The notes: generated by a model from the sequence alone, not told the origin. 64,000 bases of DNA from Pseudomonas sp. MTM4 (GCF_019355055.1 NZ_CP048411.1:1302001-1366000); one strand, 5' to 3'. Shown: positions 42,010 to 51,444, counted from the first letter of the stretch. Made by a program: numbers and translations.

Positions 42010-45000
42010 ATGTCATTGTCCGGTGGGTTGATCGCGCTGGTCGCCTTTACCTATATGGCCGTGCTGTTTGCCATCGCGTTCTATGGCGATCGAAACCGCG
42101 CGCATATGTCACCGCGTGTACGCGCCTGGGTCTATAGCCTGTCGCTGGCCGTCTATTGCACCAGTTGGACCTTCTTCGGCGCCGTTGGCCAGGCAGCCGA
42201 GCAGCTCTGGTCATTCCTGCCGATCTATCTCGGGCCCATCCTGCTGATGCTGCTGGCGCCCCAGGTGATCCAGAAGATGATCATGATCAGCAAGCAGGAG
42301 AACATCACCTCCATCGCCGACTTCATCGCTGCGCGTTACGGCAAATCGCAGACATTGGCGGTGGTGGTGACGCTGATTTGTCTGGTGGGAGTGCTGCCCT
42401 ACATTGCCCTGCAGCTCAAAGGCATCGTGCTCGGTGTGAACCTGCTGATCGGCAAGCACAGCGAGGCCGTCGCCGGCTCCGGCACGCAGGACACGGCATT
42501 GATCGTATCCGTGGTGCTGGCGCTGTTCACGGTACTGTTCGGCACACGCAACCTGGATGTCACCGAGCACCATCGCGGCATGGTACTGGCGATCGCCTTC
42601 GAGTCCCTGGTCAAGTTGCTCGCGTTCATGGCCGTAGGCGCCTTCGTCACCTTCGGTCTGTATGACGGTTTCGGCGATCTGTTCAATCAGGCTTACGTTT
42701 CCACGGAACTGACCGGCTTCTGGGAAGAAACAGTCAACTGGCCGGCCATGCTGGTACAAACCACCGTGGCGCTGATGGCCATCGTCTGCCTGCCGCGACA
42801 ATTCCACGTGACGGTGGTTGAGAACATCGAACCGCGCGACTTCCGCCTGGCGCGCTGGGTCTTTCCGCTGTATCTGGTGCTGGCCGCGCTGTTCGTCATT
42901 CCAATCGCACTGGCCGGACAGCTGCTTCTGCCGAGCGGAATCAGCCCCGACTCCTTCGTGATCAGCCTGCCGTTGGCCGAAGCTCACCCGGCGCTGGCGA
43001 TGCTGGCCTTCATCGGTGGCGCCTCGGCCGCGACCGGCATGGTCATCGTCGCCAGCGTCGCGTTGTCGACCATGGTGTCCAACGACATGCTGCTGCCTTG
43101 GTTGTTGCGCCGCAAAGAAGCCGAGCAGCCCTTCGAGGTGTTCCGCCACTGGATGCTGTCGGTGCGCCGCATCAGCATCGTCGCCATCCTGCTGCTGGCC
43201 TATGTCAGCTACCGCCTGCTCGGCTCCAGTGCCAGTCTGGCGACCATCGGCCAGATCGCCTTCGCCGCCCTGACCCAATTGGCGCCGGCGATGGTCGGTG
43301 CGCTGTACTGGAAGCAGGCCAACCGGCGTGGTGTGTTTGCCGGCCTCACTGCCGGCGCGATGATCTGGGTCTACACGCTGATTCTGCCGCTGCTCGGCTG
43401 GCCGCTGGAGATGTTTCCCGGCCTGCAATGGATGTACACCGCCGAGCTGCCGTTCGGCGCCAGCGCCCTGACGCTCGGCGTGACGCTGTCTTTGGTGGGC
43501 AACGCGACGCTGTTTTTCTGGGTCTCGATCCTGTCCCAAACCCGTGTGGCCGAGCACTGGCAGGCCAGCCGCTTCATCGGCCAGGAGATCCACCCAACCG
43601 CCAGCACGCGCCGACTGCTGGCCGTGCAGGTCGAAGACCTGCTCTCGCTGGCCTCGCGCTTCGTCGGTGCCGAACGCGCGGAGCTCAGCTTCCAACGCTT
43701 CGCCCGCCGTCATGGCCATGATTTTTCGCCCAGGCAACAGGCCGACGGCCAGTGGATCGCTCACACCGAGCGGCTGCTCGCTGGTGTCCTCGGCGCCTCC
43801 TCGACCCGCGCGGTGGTCAAGGCCGCGTTGGAAGGCCGTGACATGCAGGTCGATGACGTGGTGCGCATCGTCGGCGAGGCATCGGAGGTGCTGCAGTTCA
43901 ACCGCGCACTGCTGCAGGGCGCGATCGAAAACATCACCCAAGGGATCAGCGTGGTCGACCAGTCACTGCGACTGGTGGCCTGGAATCATCGCTACCTCGA
44001 GATTTTCGAATACCCGGACGGGCTGGTTTACATTGGCCGACCGATCGCCGACATCATCCGCTACAACGCCGAGCGCGGCCTCTGCGGTCCTGGCGACGCG
44101 GACACCCACGTGGCCAAACGGCTGTACTGGATGCGCCAGGGTCGCGCGCACACCTCCGAGCGGCTGTTCCCCAACGGTCGAGTGGTCGAACTGATCGGTA
44201 ATCCGATGCCCGGCGGCGGCTTCGTCATGAGTTTCAGTGACATCACCGCCTTCCGCGAAGCCGAACGCGGCTTGAAGGACGCCAACGAAGGCCTCGAGCA
44301 GCGGGTCATCGAGCGAACCCAGGAACTGTCGGAGCTGAACAAGGCGCTGACCGCAGCCAAGAGCACGGCCGAAGCGGCCAATCAGTCGAAGACACGCTTT
44401 CTCGCCGCAGTCAGCCATGACTTGATGCAACCACTGAATGCGGCGCGGCTGTTCTCCGCCGCCCTTTCGCACCAGCACGACGCCCTGCCCCGCGAGGCGC
44501 AGGATCTGGTGCGCCATCTGGATAGCTCGCTGCGCTCGGCCGAAGACTTGATCTCGGATCTGCTGGATATTTCCCGCCTGGAAAACGGTCGCATCACGCC
44601 CGATCGCCACCCGTTCCCGCTGGCCACGCTGTTCGACACGTTGAACACCGAATTCACCATGCTCGCCGCCGAGCAGGCGGTCGATTTCAAGGTGCATGGC
44701 AGCCGGTTGCGGGTCGACAGCGACATACGCCTGTTGCGCCGGGTGCTGCAGAACTTCCTCACCAATGCTTTCCGCTACGCCAAAGGTCGCGTGGTGCTGG
44801 GCGTGCGGCGGCAGGGCGAGTCCCTGCGTCTGGAAGTCTGGGACCGCGGACCGGGAATTTCCGAAGACAAACTGCAAGTGATCTTCGAGGAATTCAAACG
44901 CCTGGATAGTCATCAGACCCGTGCCGAAAAAGGCCTGGGGCTGGGCTTGGCGATTGCGGACGGTTTCTGCCAGGTCCTGAACCATCCGCTGTCGGTACGC

Positions 45001-45480
45001 TCCTGGCCAGGCAAGGGCAGCGTGTTCAGCGTGACGGTTCCGATCGCCAGCAATGTAGTCCGCCAGGCCAAGGTCAACGGCAAGTCCGAAGTACAGCAGA
45101 CCGCACTGACCGGCATCCAGGTGCTGTGCATCGACAACGAAGACAGCATCCTGGTTGGCATGCAAAGCCTGCTTTCACGCTGGGGATGCCAGGTGTGGAC
45201 CGCCAGCAACCGAACCGAGTCCGAGGCGTTGCTGAAGGACGATATCCGGCCACAGCTGGTGCTGGTGGATTATCACCTTGACCACGGAGAAACCGGCCTG
45301 GACGTCATGGCTTGGTTGCGCGCCCGCCTCGGCGAGCCAGTGCCCGGTGTGGTGATCAGTGCCGACGGGCGCCCAGAGCTGATCGCGGCGGTGCACGCGG
45401 CGGGGCTGGATTTCCTTGCCAAGCCGGTCAAGCCGGCGGCACTGCGGGCACTGATGAGCCGGCACGTGCCTTTGCATTGA
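42010..45480 (+). CDS. Sodium/solute symporter-hybrid histidine kinase fusion
   Basis: A 1156-residue sensor. Residues ~1-520 are an SSS/SLC5-type symporter module with about 13 helices (SLAVYCTSWTFFGAVGQAAE, ENITSIADFIAARYGKSQTL). A PAS-like domain begins near 629 (ENITQGISVVDQSLRLVAWN). The kinase core has the phospho-acceptor His near 802 (AVSHDLMQPLNAARL), the N-box NFLTNAFRYAKGRVVLG, and WDRGPGIS and GLGLGLAIADGF. A C-terminal receiver ends the protein with VLVDYHL (Asp ~1087) and the Lys of LAKPVKP. It resembles CbrA-like sensors that couple nutrient transport to signalling, but differs by the attached receiver. ATG 42010 follows GGAG. No cognate regulator adjacent. Confidence 0.93.
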   Translation: MSLSGGLIALVAFTYMAVLFAIAFYGDRNRAHMSPRVRAWVYSLSLAVYCTSWTFFGAVGQAAEQLWSFLPIYLGPILLMLLAPQVIQKMIMISKQENITSIADFIAARYGKSQTLAVVVTLICLVGVLPYIALQLKGIVLGVNLLIGKHSEAVAGSGTQDTALIVSVVLALFTVLFGTRNLDVTEHHRGMVLAIAFESLVKLLAFMAVGAFVTFGLYDGFGDLFNQAYVSTELTGFWEETVNWPAMLVQTTVALMAIVCLPRQFHVTVVENIEPRDFRLARWVFPLYLVLAALFVIPIALAGQLLLPSGISPDSFVISLPLAEAHPALAMLAFIGGASAATGMVIVASVALSTMVSNDMLLPWLLRRKEAEQPFEVFRHWMLSVRRISIVAILLLAYVSYRLLGSSASLATIGQIAFAALTQLAPAMVGALYWKQANRRGVFAGLTAGAMIWVYTLILPLLGWPLEMFPGLQWMYTAELPFGASALTLGVTLSLVGNATLFFWVSILSQTRVAEHWQASRFIGQEIHPTASTRRLLAVQVEDLLSLASRFVGAERAELSFQRFARRHGHDFSPRQQADGQWIAHTERLLAGVLGASSTRAVVKAALEGRDMQVDDVVRIVGEASEVLQFNRALLQGAIENITQGISVVDQSLRLVAWNHRYLEIFEYPDGLVYIGRPIADIIRYNAERGLCGPGDADTHVAKRLYWMRQGRAHTSERLFPNGRVVELIGNPMPGGGFVMSFSDITAFREAERGLKDANEGLEQRVIERTQELSELNKALTAAKSTAEAANQSKTRFLAAVSHDLMQPLNAARLFSAALSHQHDALPREAQDLVRHLDSSLRSAEDLISDLLDISRLENGRITPDRHPFPLATLFDTLNTEFTMLAAEQAVDFKVHGSRLRVDSDIRLLRRVLQNFLTNAFRYAKGRVVLGVRRQGESLRLEVWDRGPGISEDKLQVIFEEFKRLDSHQTRAEKGLGLGLAIADGFCQVLNHPLSVRSWPGKGSVFSVTVPIASNVVRQAKVNGKSEVQQTALTGIQVLCIDNEDSILVGMQSLLSRWGCQVWTASNRTESEALLKDDIRPQLVLVDYHLDHGETGLDVMAWLRARLGEPVPGVVISADGRPELIAAVHAAGLDFLAKPVKPAALRALMSRHVPLH

Positions 45481-45488
45481 GCGAAATG

Positions 45489-45712
45489 CCGCTGCTCCGT
45501 GCCGACCCGCTTTCGTAGGAAGCGCACCCTCGCGGCAAATGCGGACCTTATGACAGCACAAGAGCCAATGCTTCGCCCCGAGGGCGGGCCTCCCACAAAA
45601 ACCGCTGCTCCGTGCCGACCCGCTTTCGTAGGAGGCGCGCCCTCGCGGCGAAAGCGGACCTTATGCCAACACAAGAGGAAAGCTTCGCCCCGAGGACGGG
45701 CCTCCCGCAAAA
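45489..45712. repeat. Tandem 113-bp repeat, two copies
   Basis: CCGCTGCTCCGTGCCGACCC begins at 45489 and again at 45602. Each unit contains TTTCGTAGGA(A/G)GCGC-CCTCGCGGC and CTTCGCCCCGAGG-CGGGCCTCCC, an extragenic palindrome of the Pseudomonas GTAGGAGCG type. It fills most of the gap before rmuC. Confidence 0.8.
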
Positions 45713-45746
45713 AACCGCACACGCCGCATCACGCCGCCTACGTCGG

Positions 45747-47222
45747 TTATTCCCCAGCCTCTTCCAACGGCGTCTCCGCCCCGGCACGCTCAAGCCAGTC
45801 GGCCGGCAGCTTCTTGCTCGCACGCGCGCCCAGAAGCTTCAGCTGCTCGGCACGGCCGACCAAATTGCCACGCCCATCGGTGAGCTTGTTGCGCGCGCCG
45901 ATAAAGGCCTTGTCCAGTTGCTGCAAACGCGTGCCGATCTCGTCCAGGTCCTGAATGAAGGCGGCGAACTTGTCGTAGAGCGCACCGGCCCGCTCGGCGA
46001 TCTCACGGGCGTTCTGGCTTTGCCGCTCCTGCCGCCAGAGGCTGTCGATCACCCGCAATGTGGCAAGCAGAGTAGTCGGGCTGACTATCACGATGTGCTT
46101 GCTGTAAGCCTCTTGGAACAGCTCGGGATCGCCCTGCAACGCCGCGGCGAATGCCGCCTCGATCGGCACGAAGAGCAATACGAAATCCAGGCTCTGTAGC
46201 CCTTCGAGCCGCTGGTAATCCTTCAACGACAATCCTTTCAGGTGACTGCGCAGCGACAGTACGTGCTGCTTGAGCGCCAACGCGCGGCTGCCTTCGTCTT
46301 CGGCGCAGGTCAGCGCCTGATACGCGGTGAGGCTGACCTTGGCATCCACCACGACCTTTTTGTTGCCCGGTAGCTGGATCAGCACGTCAGGCTGGAAGCG
46401 TTCGCCATCGGCGCTCTTCAGGCTGACCTGCGTATGGTATTCACGGCCCTTCTCCAGTCCTGCATGTTCCAGCACTCGCTCGAGAATCAGCTCGCCCCAG
46501 TTTCCTTGAGTCTTCTGCCCCTGCAACGCACGCGTCAGGTTGGTCGCCTCGTCGCCCAGACGCTGATTGAGCTGTTGCAAGCGCTCCAGCTCCTTGGCCA
46601 GGGAAAAGCGTTCGCGCGCCTCGCTCTGGTAGCTTTCCTCGACTCGTTTCTCGAACGACTGGATGCGTTCCTTCAAAGGGTCGAGCAATTGCCCGAGCCG
46701 CTCGTGGCTGGCCTCGGCAAAGCGCTGTTCGCGTTCCTCGAAGATTTTCCCAGCCAACTCGGCGAACTGCGCCCGCAGCTCGTCGCGAGCACTCTGCAGA
46801 TCAATCAGGCGCTGCTCGTGGGTCTTCTGCTGTTCGTTGAGTTCGGCGGTAACGGCGGCATGAGCAGCGCTCAGGGCTCGTAGCTCGGATTGCTGCGCAT
46901 CGCGCTCGGCTTCCAGATCATTGAGCGCATCGCGGGATTCCAGGCGCTGAGCCTGTAGCCACTCGGTTTCGCGGCGCAGCGCCGCGAGTTCGGCCTGCAG
47001 CGCGGCGCGAGACTCGTTGAGGTCGGCGTGTGCCAGACGACTGGTTTCGAGCTGCGCACTCAGACCTTCCTGCGCCATGGTGGCCTGGGCGAGCCGCTCG
47101 TCGAACAAGGCAAGTTCGGCCTGACGCCGAGAGAGACGAAGCTGCAACGCGACGGCCACGGCAGCCAACAGCACACAAAGGGAACCAAGCCCGGCGAACA
47201 GATAGATGGTGTCAAGAGGCAT
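45747..47222 (-). CDS. rmuC: DNA recombination protein RmuC
   Basis: A 491-residue RmuC homologue. Residues ~5-27 are a membrane anchor (YLFAGLGSLCVLLAAVAVAL), residues ~35-240 a long coiled coil rich in Glu, Gln and Ala, and the rest the RmuC nuclease-like domain with QGNWGELILERVLEHAGLEK, RFQPDVLIQLPGNKKVVVDA, a PD-(D/E)XK-like DAKVSL segment, and SPTTLLATLRVIDSLWRQE. RmuC limits recombination at short inverted repeats in E. coli. GGAGC precedes ATG 47222. Minus strand, 60 bases after the Sel1-like gene. Confidence 0.95.
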   Translation of the reverse strand: MPLDTIYLFAGLGSLCVLLAAVAVALQLRLSRRQAELALFDERLAQATMAQEGLSAQLETSRLAHADLNESRAALQAELAALRRETEWLQAQRLESRDALNDLEAERDAQQSELRALSAAHAAVTAELNEQQKTHEQRLIDLQSARDELRAQFAELAGKIFEEREQRFAEASHERLGQLLDPLKERIQSFEKRVEESYQSEARERFSLAKELERLQQLNQRLGDEATNLTRALQGQKTQGNWGELILERVLEHAGLEKGREYHTQVSLKSADGERFQPDVLIQLPGNKKVVVDAKVSLTAYQALTCAEDEGSRALALKQHVLSLRSHLKGLSLKDYQRLEGLQSLDFVLLFVPIEAAFAAALQGDPELFQEAYSKHIVIVSPTTLLATLRVIDSLWRQERQSQNAREIAERAGALYDKFAAFIQDLDEIGTRLQQLDKAFIGARNKLTDGRGNLVGRAEQLKLLGARASKKLPADWLERAGAETPLEEAGE

Positions 47223-47282
47223 GAACGGCTCCGGCTGAATTGCCGGGCAGTATAGCCAGCCGTCGTTTGCCGGTCGCCTGTG

Positions 47283-47705
47283 TCAGCGCTTCGCGGAGAA
47301 GCGCTGTAGAGCGCTCGATGCCTCAGCCGAACCTTGCGCAGCGGCTTGCTCCAGCCAATGCCGGGCCTTACTCAACTCGCGGTACTGCGGCTGACAATAC
47401 AGCTGCCCCAGCTCCAGCTGCGCCTGGCAATCACCGGCACGGGCGGCCTGGCGCAGCATTTCGAAACCGATGCGCCGATCACGCTGGCTGTCGCAGTCGG
47501 TGCAGAGCAGCCGCCCGAGCCGACTCTGCGCTTCGACCACGCCCTCGCGCGCGGGCTGCTTGAGCATCCGACCGGCGATTCGTTTGACACTCTTGGTTTG
47601 TCCTAGATGCTGGTTGTCCAGCAGCCATAGCGCCATGCGCAACGGCAAGCGCGGGGACGTTGATAGGCTATCGACGGAAGTCGAAGCGGTAGAGCGCGTT
47701 CTCAT
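47283..47705 (-). CDS. Sel1/TPR-like repeat protein
   Basis: A 140-residue small protein with Sel1-like helical repeats: EAQSRLGRLLCTDCDSQRDR, GFEMLRQAARAGDCQAQLEL and ARHWLEQAAAQGSAEASSAL. Such repeats mediate protein contacts; no enzyme function is expected. There is no signal peptide, though the Ser/Arg-rich N-terminus (residues 1-25) is of low complexity. ATG 47705 is chosen for resemblance to Pseudomonas relatives; ATG 47636 (MALWLLDN) is an alternative. Probably the first gene of a short transcript with rmuC. Confidence 0.75.
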   Translation of the reverse strand: MRTRSTASTSVDSLSTSPRLPLRMALWLLDNQHLGQTKSVKRIAGRMLKQPAREGVVEAQSRLGRLLCTDCDSQRDRRIGFEMLRQAARAGDCQAQLELGQLYCQPQYRELSKARHWLEQAAAQGSAEASSALQRFSAKR

Positions 47706-47810
47706 GAGTACCGAAGGGGTTCGAGGACAGGGCGCGCACTCTACTCCTTTTTTCTTAGAGTTAAAGCCTTGCAAAATTTGCAGAAAGGCGATCCGTATCA
47801 CATAAAAATT

Positions 47811-47845
47811 TCATCCACAAAAGCTGTGGATAACTCTGTGGGCAA
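47811..47845. promoter_or_regulatory. Cluster of DnaA-box-like 9-mers
   Basis: TCATCCACA (47811-47819), TGTGGATAA (47825-47833, an exact DnaA box) and TGTGGGCAA (47837-47845) lie within 35 bases of an AT-rich stretch between the divergent Sel1-like and ydbH genes. They may be DnaA titration or control sites. The rest of the 489-base gap has a T-loop hairpin (47894-47914) and a possible TTGACA at 47992. Confidence 0.4.
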
Positions 47846-47893
47846 ACGGGTTACAAATCCCGCTAGCGCTTATGGTTAGTGGGCTGCAGTTAA

Positions 47894-47914
47894 ACTGGCG
47901 TTTTTTTCGCCAGT
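47894..47914. other. Hairpin with poly-T loop
   Basis: ACTGGCG (47894-47900) pairs with CGCCAGT (47908-47914) around seven T. Not a normal terminator shape; function unknown. Confidence 0.4.
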
Positions 47915-48194
47915 AGAAAATCTCCTTATTTTTCAGCAAGTTATTAATGATCTATGCGTCCGTACGATTTGCGACAGTTTGTCATAAGCGCTTGACAAGC
48001 CCGCTCGCGAAATGTGCACAAGTTTGTGGCAGCAAGCGCAGAGAGCCCGTCCCAAGCGGCTTTTGCGCAGGTTTGAGCGGCTAACGGGGAACTTTGTACT
48101 GCCTGACCGGTCGTCGGGTGCTGCCAGTTAGGGCACATCGCAATACCCGCAATGACCGGCTTATGCTTGGGCATCGGTCACAACGGGATAAGTC

Positions 48195-50759
48195 ATGACG
48201 AAGGGGCGCAGGGTCCTGGGCTGGACGGTCGCGGGAGTGGTTCTGCTGGTTCTTGGCATTGCCGTCTACGGTGGCTTGCGCTGGCAAGAATTCAAGCGTG
48301 AGTTCGATATCGTCACGCTCGACATCGACGGGTTGCGCCTGTCGACCGATCAGCTACGCGTGCGACAAATTGTCTTGGTTAGGCAGACCGCATCCGACGA
48401 ACGGCTCGCGGTAACGGTCGATAATTTGCGCCTCGGCATCGCGAACTGGTGGCGACCGCTGCCGCTCCGGTCGCTACGCATCGATCACCTCGACGTACAG
48501 TGGCAGCCGGTGCCCAACGCGAGTGATGAGCGCGAACCCACCGCCCTGCCCAGCCGCCAGCAACTGGAACGCTGGACGGCCTGGTTGCCCCGTAGCGGCC
48601 ATATCGCTTCGCTCGTCACCACCCTGCCCTGCGCCAGCGGTACCTGTCAGGAACAGGGCGAGCTGAGCTGGCAGCACGCCGGTAGAGAGGTGCTACCCGC
48701 CACACTGAACCTGCAGCTACATCACGACACGCATCAGCTGGCACTGACGCTGGACATCCACGAACGGGGCGCCGACACCCATGCCGATCTGCAATTGCAA
48801 CTGGACGACCGACAGCGCCTGTCCATGCAAAACCGGCTGACGCCAGAGGCCGACTCGACACAATGGCGCGGCACGCTGGCCATGAGCGAGCTGCCGGAAG
48901 CGCCTTGGCTGCTGGAGTGGTTGGGCGAATGGCTGGCCTACGCACCGCCAGCTTTACCCGAATTGCCGGAGCAGATGCGCATTGGCGCGGGCTGGTCGCT
49001 GCAGATCGATACCGACGACCTTACGGGTGAATGGCGTGTGCTCGATGGCGAGCTACGCCTGTCGAGCCATCTGCCCGCACCCTGGCCGGTACCCGGCATC
49101 GGTCAACTGCAAGGACGATTGGATGCAACCGCCGAAGCCAATCGTGGCATCTGGCTACCTACCGAACTGACCGCCGATCTGCAACTGCGCCCGGCGGCCA
49201 CGTTGGTCGAAGCCCTTCCGGCACCGCTGCGACCCGACGCGATCAGTCTGCAGATCACGCCAGCGCCGGCCACTGAAACAACGTCCACGATACCGCTGCA
49301 GATGCGCCTGAACGCGAGCGGGGCTACGCCGCTCACACTCGATAGCCTGATCGCGCTCGAAACCGCCGCGCCCTATGCGCTGTCCTTCGAGCAAACCAGA
49401 TTGAGGCTGGATAGCAGAGCGCTTTCGTTGGCGGAAATGACCTTGACCGACCTTGAAGCCGATCTGCGGATGCGTGGCCGCGCAACCATGGAAGCAGCCA
49501 ATATCCAGTTCGAGAAAGGCTCGCAGATCACACTGGCTCGTCTAAGCAGTGGCGCCGATCTGGTGGCTAACGGCGTGCAACTTGACCCATCCGGGCTCGA
49601 TATCGCTATTGACTCCGACGACCAGCAGTGGGACGAATTGTCAATCGAAGGCAAGCCCACGCTCAAGATCGCCGAACTCCGGCAACCGGCGCTGCGCCCC
49701 ATGGGCTGGCAATGGAGCGGCAAACTCGTTGTCGGAAGCGAACAGCTTTCGCTCGAAGGCCCGCTGCAAAACGACGCCGGGCTCACGCTCCCTCTGACGC
49801 TCAACCACAACTGGTCCAGCGGCGCGACGCGGCTGAATGCAAGCCTTCCTGAACTGTTCCTGCGCGCGGGCAATCCGTTGGCTGCGACGCTCGCCGACTG
49901 GCCGCAGGTTCTGGAACTGAGCACTGGAAGGCTGCAGGGGCAAGGTCAGCTCGACCTGCCTGCCAAGGGTCTTCCCGAGGCGAGCGCGACGCTCAGCGTC
50001 AAAGGGCTCGGTGGCATTTACGACCGCACCGAACTGAGCGGGTTGGACGCGAACCTCTCGATTGCGCTGCGGCGAAACCAGCTGCGCCTGGGGATTCCCG
50101 AACTGATCCTGCGGGAAGCCAATCCTGGCTTCACCTTCGGCCCGCTGCGGTTCGGCGGCGAATATACGGGCGACATCGACCACCTCGACCGGGGCCGTCT
50201 CGCCTGGAACACCGCTGAGGTGCAATTGCTGGGCGGCCGGCTCTGGCTCGACCCCGGCGAGGCGGACCTGGATGCCGGCACGCAACAGCTGAGCGCGCAT
50301 TTGCGCGGTCTACAACTGCCGTTATTGCTCGAGGCCTACCCCGCCGAAGGCCTGTCCGGCACCGGCGTAATTGATGGTGAATTGCAGCTGCAGCGTGGCG
50401 AGGCTGGCGTGAGTATCGAACGCGGCTCGCTGCAGGCGCGGGAGCCGGGCGGCGTGCTGCGGTTCCGCTCAGCGAAAATTCAGGCGCTCGGCCAGTCCAA
50501 CCCAGCGATGCGTCTGGTGACCGAGGCCCTGGATGACTTTCACTACGACCTGCTCGCCAGCGACGTGCACTACGCCGCCGACGGTACGCTCGACCTGGGG
50601 CTCAAGCTGCACGGTCGCAATCCGGCGTTGGAAGGCGGTCGCCCGATCAACCTTTCGATCAACCTCGAAGAGAACATTCCGGCTCTGCTGACCAGCCTGC
50701 AACTGTCCGATCGCGTCAGCGAAACCATTCAAAGGCGGGTGCAGGAGCGCCTCAGATAA
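48195..50759 (+). CDS. ydbH: AsmA-like intermembrane phospholipid transport protein YdbH
   Basis: An 854-residue envelope-spanning protein anchored by one N-terminal helix (VLGWTVAGVVLLVLGIAVYG). The remainder is mostly beta-strand with a repetitive amphipathic pattern, the groove-forming structure of AsmA-like proteins. YdbH, TamB and YhdP share the job of moving phospholipids to the outer membrane in E. coli. The C-terminal region SINLEENIPALLTSLQLSDR is typical. The identification is strengthened by ynbE and ydbL directly downstream in the conserved order. ATG 48195 follows GGGATAAG. The gap to ynbE is 38 bases. Confidence 0.9.
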   Translation: MTKGRRVLGWTVAGVVLLVLGIAVYGGLRWQEFKREFDIVTLDIDGLRLSTDQLRVRQIVLVRQTASDERLAVTVDNLRLGIANWWRPLPLRSLRIDHLDVQWQPVPNASDEREPTALPSRQQLERWTAWLPRSGHIASLVTTLPCASGTCQEQGELSWQHAGREVLPATLNLQLHHDTHQLALTLDIHERGADTHADLQLQLDDRQRLSMQNRLTPEADSTQWRGTLAMSELPEAPWLLEWLGEWLAYAPPALPELPEQMRIGAGWSLQIDTDDLTGEWRVLDGELRLSSHLPAPWPVPGIGQLQGRLDATAEANRGIWLPTELTADLQLRPAATLVEALPAPLRPDAISLQITPAPATETTSTIPLQMRLNASGATPLTLDSLIALETAAPYALSFEQTRLRLDSRALSLAEMTLTDLEADLRMRGRATMEAANIQFEKGSQITLARLSSGADLVANGVQLDPSGLDIAIDSDDQQWDELSIEGKPTLKIAELRQPALRPMGWQWSGKLVVGSEQLSLEGPLQNDAGLTLPLTLNHNWSSGATRLNASLPELFLRAGNPLAATLADWPQVLELSTGRLQGQGQLDLPAKGLPEASATLSVKGLGGIYDRTELSGLDANLSIALRRNQLRLGIPELILREANPGFTFGPLRFGGEYTGDIDHLDRGRLAWNTAEVQLLGGRLWLDPGEADLDAGTQQLSAHLRGLQLPLLLEAYPAEGLSGTGVIDGELQLQRGEAGVSIERGSLQAREPGGVLRFRSAKIQALGQSNPAMRLVTEALDDFHYDLLASDVHYAADGTLDLGLKLHGRNPALEGGRPINLSINLEENIPALLTSLQLSDRVSETIQRRVQERLR

Positions 50760-50797
50760 GGCAATGTATCCGCCACCCCGAACAGGAGAAGACCGTT

Positions 50798-50989
50798 ATG
50801 CGGTTGCGCTATCCGATCAGCATTCTGGCGCTGGCCCTGCTCGCCAGCGCCTGCACCCCAAGAGTGGAATTGGCTGTGCCCAACGAGCCGATCAACATCA
50901 ACCTCAACGTGAAAATCGAGCACGAGATCTACATCAAGGTCGACAAGCAGCTCGACTCGATCATCAACGAAGACAGCGGCCTGTTCTAA
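50798..50989 (+). CDS. ynbE: Small outer-membrane lipoprotein YnbE
   Basis: A 63-residue lipoprotein with lipobox LLASAC (Cys ~19) and the conserved segment EPININLNVKIEHEIYIKVD. In E. coli YnbE is the outer-membrane partner that completes the YdbH bridge by strand addition. AGGAGAAG precedes ATG 50798. It sits between ydbH and ydbL with short gaps, as in enterobacteria. Confidence 0.95.
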   Translation: MRLRYPISILALALLASACTPRVELAVPNEPININLNVKIEHEIYIKVDKQLDSIINEDSGLF

Positions 50990-50997
50990 GGAGCCTT

Positions 50998-51342
50998 ATG
51001 AAAAGCTATCTGAAATTCGGTACCCTGCTCCTGGCGCTGTGCCTGGCCCTGCCCGCCGCCGCCATGACCCTCAATGAAGCCATGGCCGCTCTCGGTCAGG
51101 CCAAGGCCAGCGGCCAGCTCGGCGAGAAGCCCGACGGCTATCTGGGTGTGGTGCAGTCCGGTGGCCAGGCGGAAGATATCGCCAGTCAGATCAACCAGGC
51201 GCGGCGCGCCGAATATCACCGTCTGGCGCAGAAGAACGGCATCGCCGTCAGCGATGTCGAGGCGATTGCCGGCAAGAAGGCCATCGAGAAGACCCCCTCG
51301 GGGCAGATCATCCAGCTCAACGGCAGTTGGGTGAAGAAATAA
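50998..51342 (+). CDS. ydbL: YdbL family periplasmic protein (DUF1318)
   Basis: A 114-residue exported protein. A signal peptide (YLKFGTLLLALCLALPAAA) is followed by MTLNEAMAALGQAKASGQLG and RAEYHRLAQKNGIAVSDVEA, the DUF1318 core. In E. coli YdbL helps regulate assembly of YnbE with YdbH. AAGGAGC precedes ATG 50998, eight bases after ynbE, so the three genes are one operon. Confidence 0.94.
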   Translation: MKSYLKFGTLLLALCLALPAAAMTLNEAMAALGQAKASGQLGEKPDGYLGVVQSGGQAEDIASQINQARRAEYHRLAQKNGIAVSDVEAIAGKKAIEKTPSGQIIQLNGSWVKK

Positions 51343-51358
51343 CCCGTCTACCCCGTTC

Positions 51359-51423
51359 GTAGGGCCGAACTTGTTCGGGCTTGGCCAAGCAGGCCGCGCA
51401 TTGCCGAATGAATTCGGCCCTAC
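51359..51423. repeat. Palindromic element after ydbL
   Basis: Outer arms GTAGGGCCGAA (51359-51369) and TTCGGCCCTAC (51413-51423). Each arm also forms a small hairpin (CCGAACTTGTTCGG; CCGAATGAATTCGG). It lies between convergent genes and may terminate both. Confidence 0.7.
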
Positions 51424-51444
51424 AGCAATGCGCACCACTTCGCA

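Noticed and set aside
45499..46199. Open frames in the tandem repeat before rmuC
   Set aside because: They translate the repeat and the antisense of rmuC; no ribosome-binding site or family resemblance.
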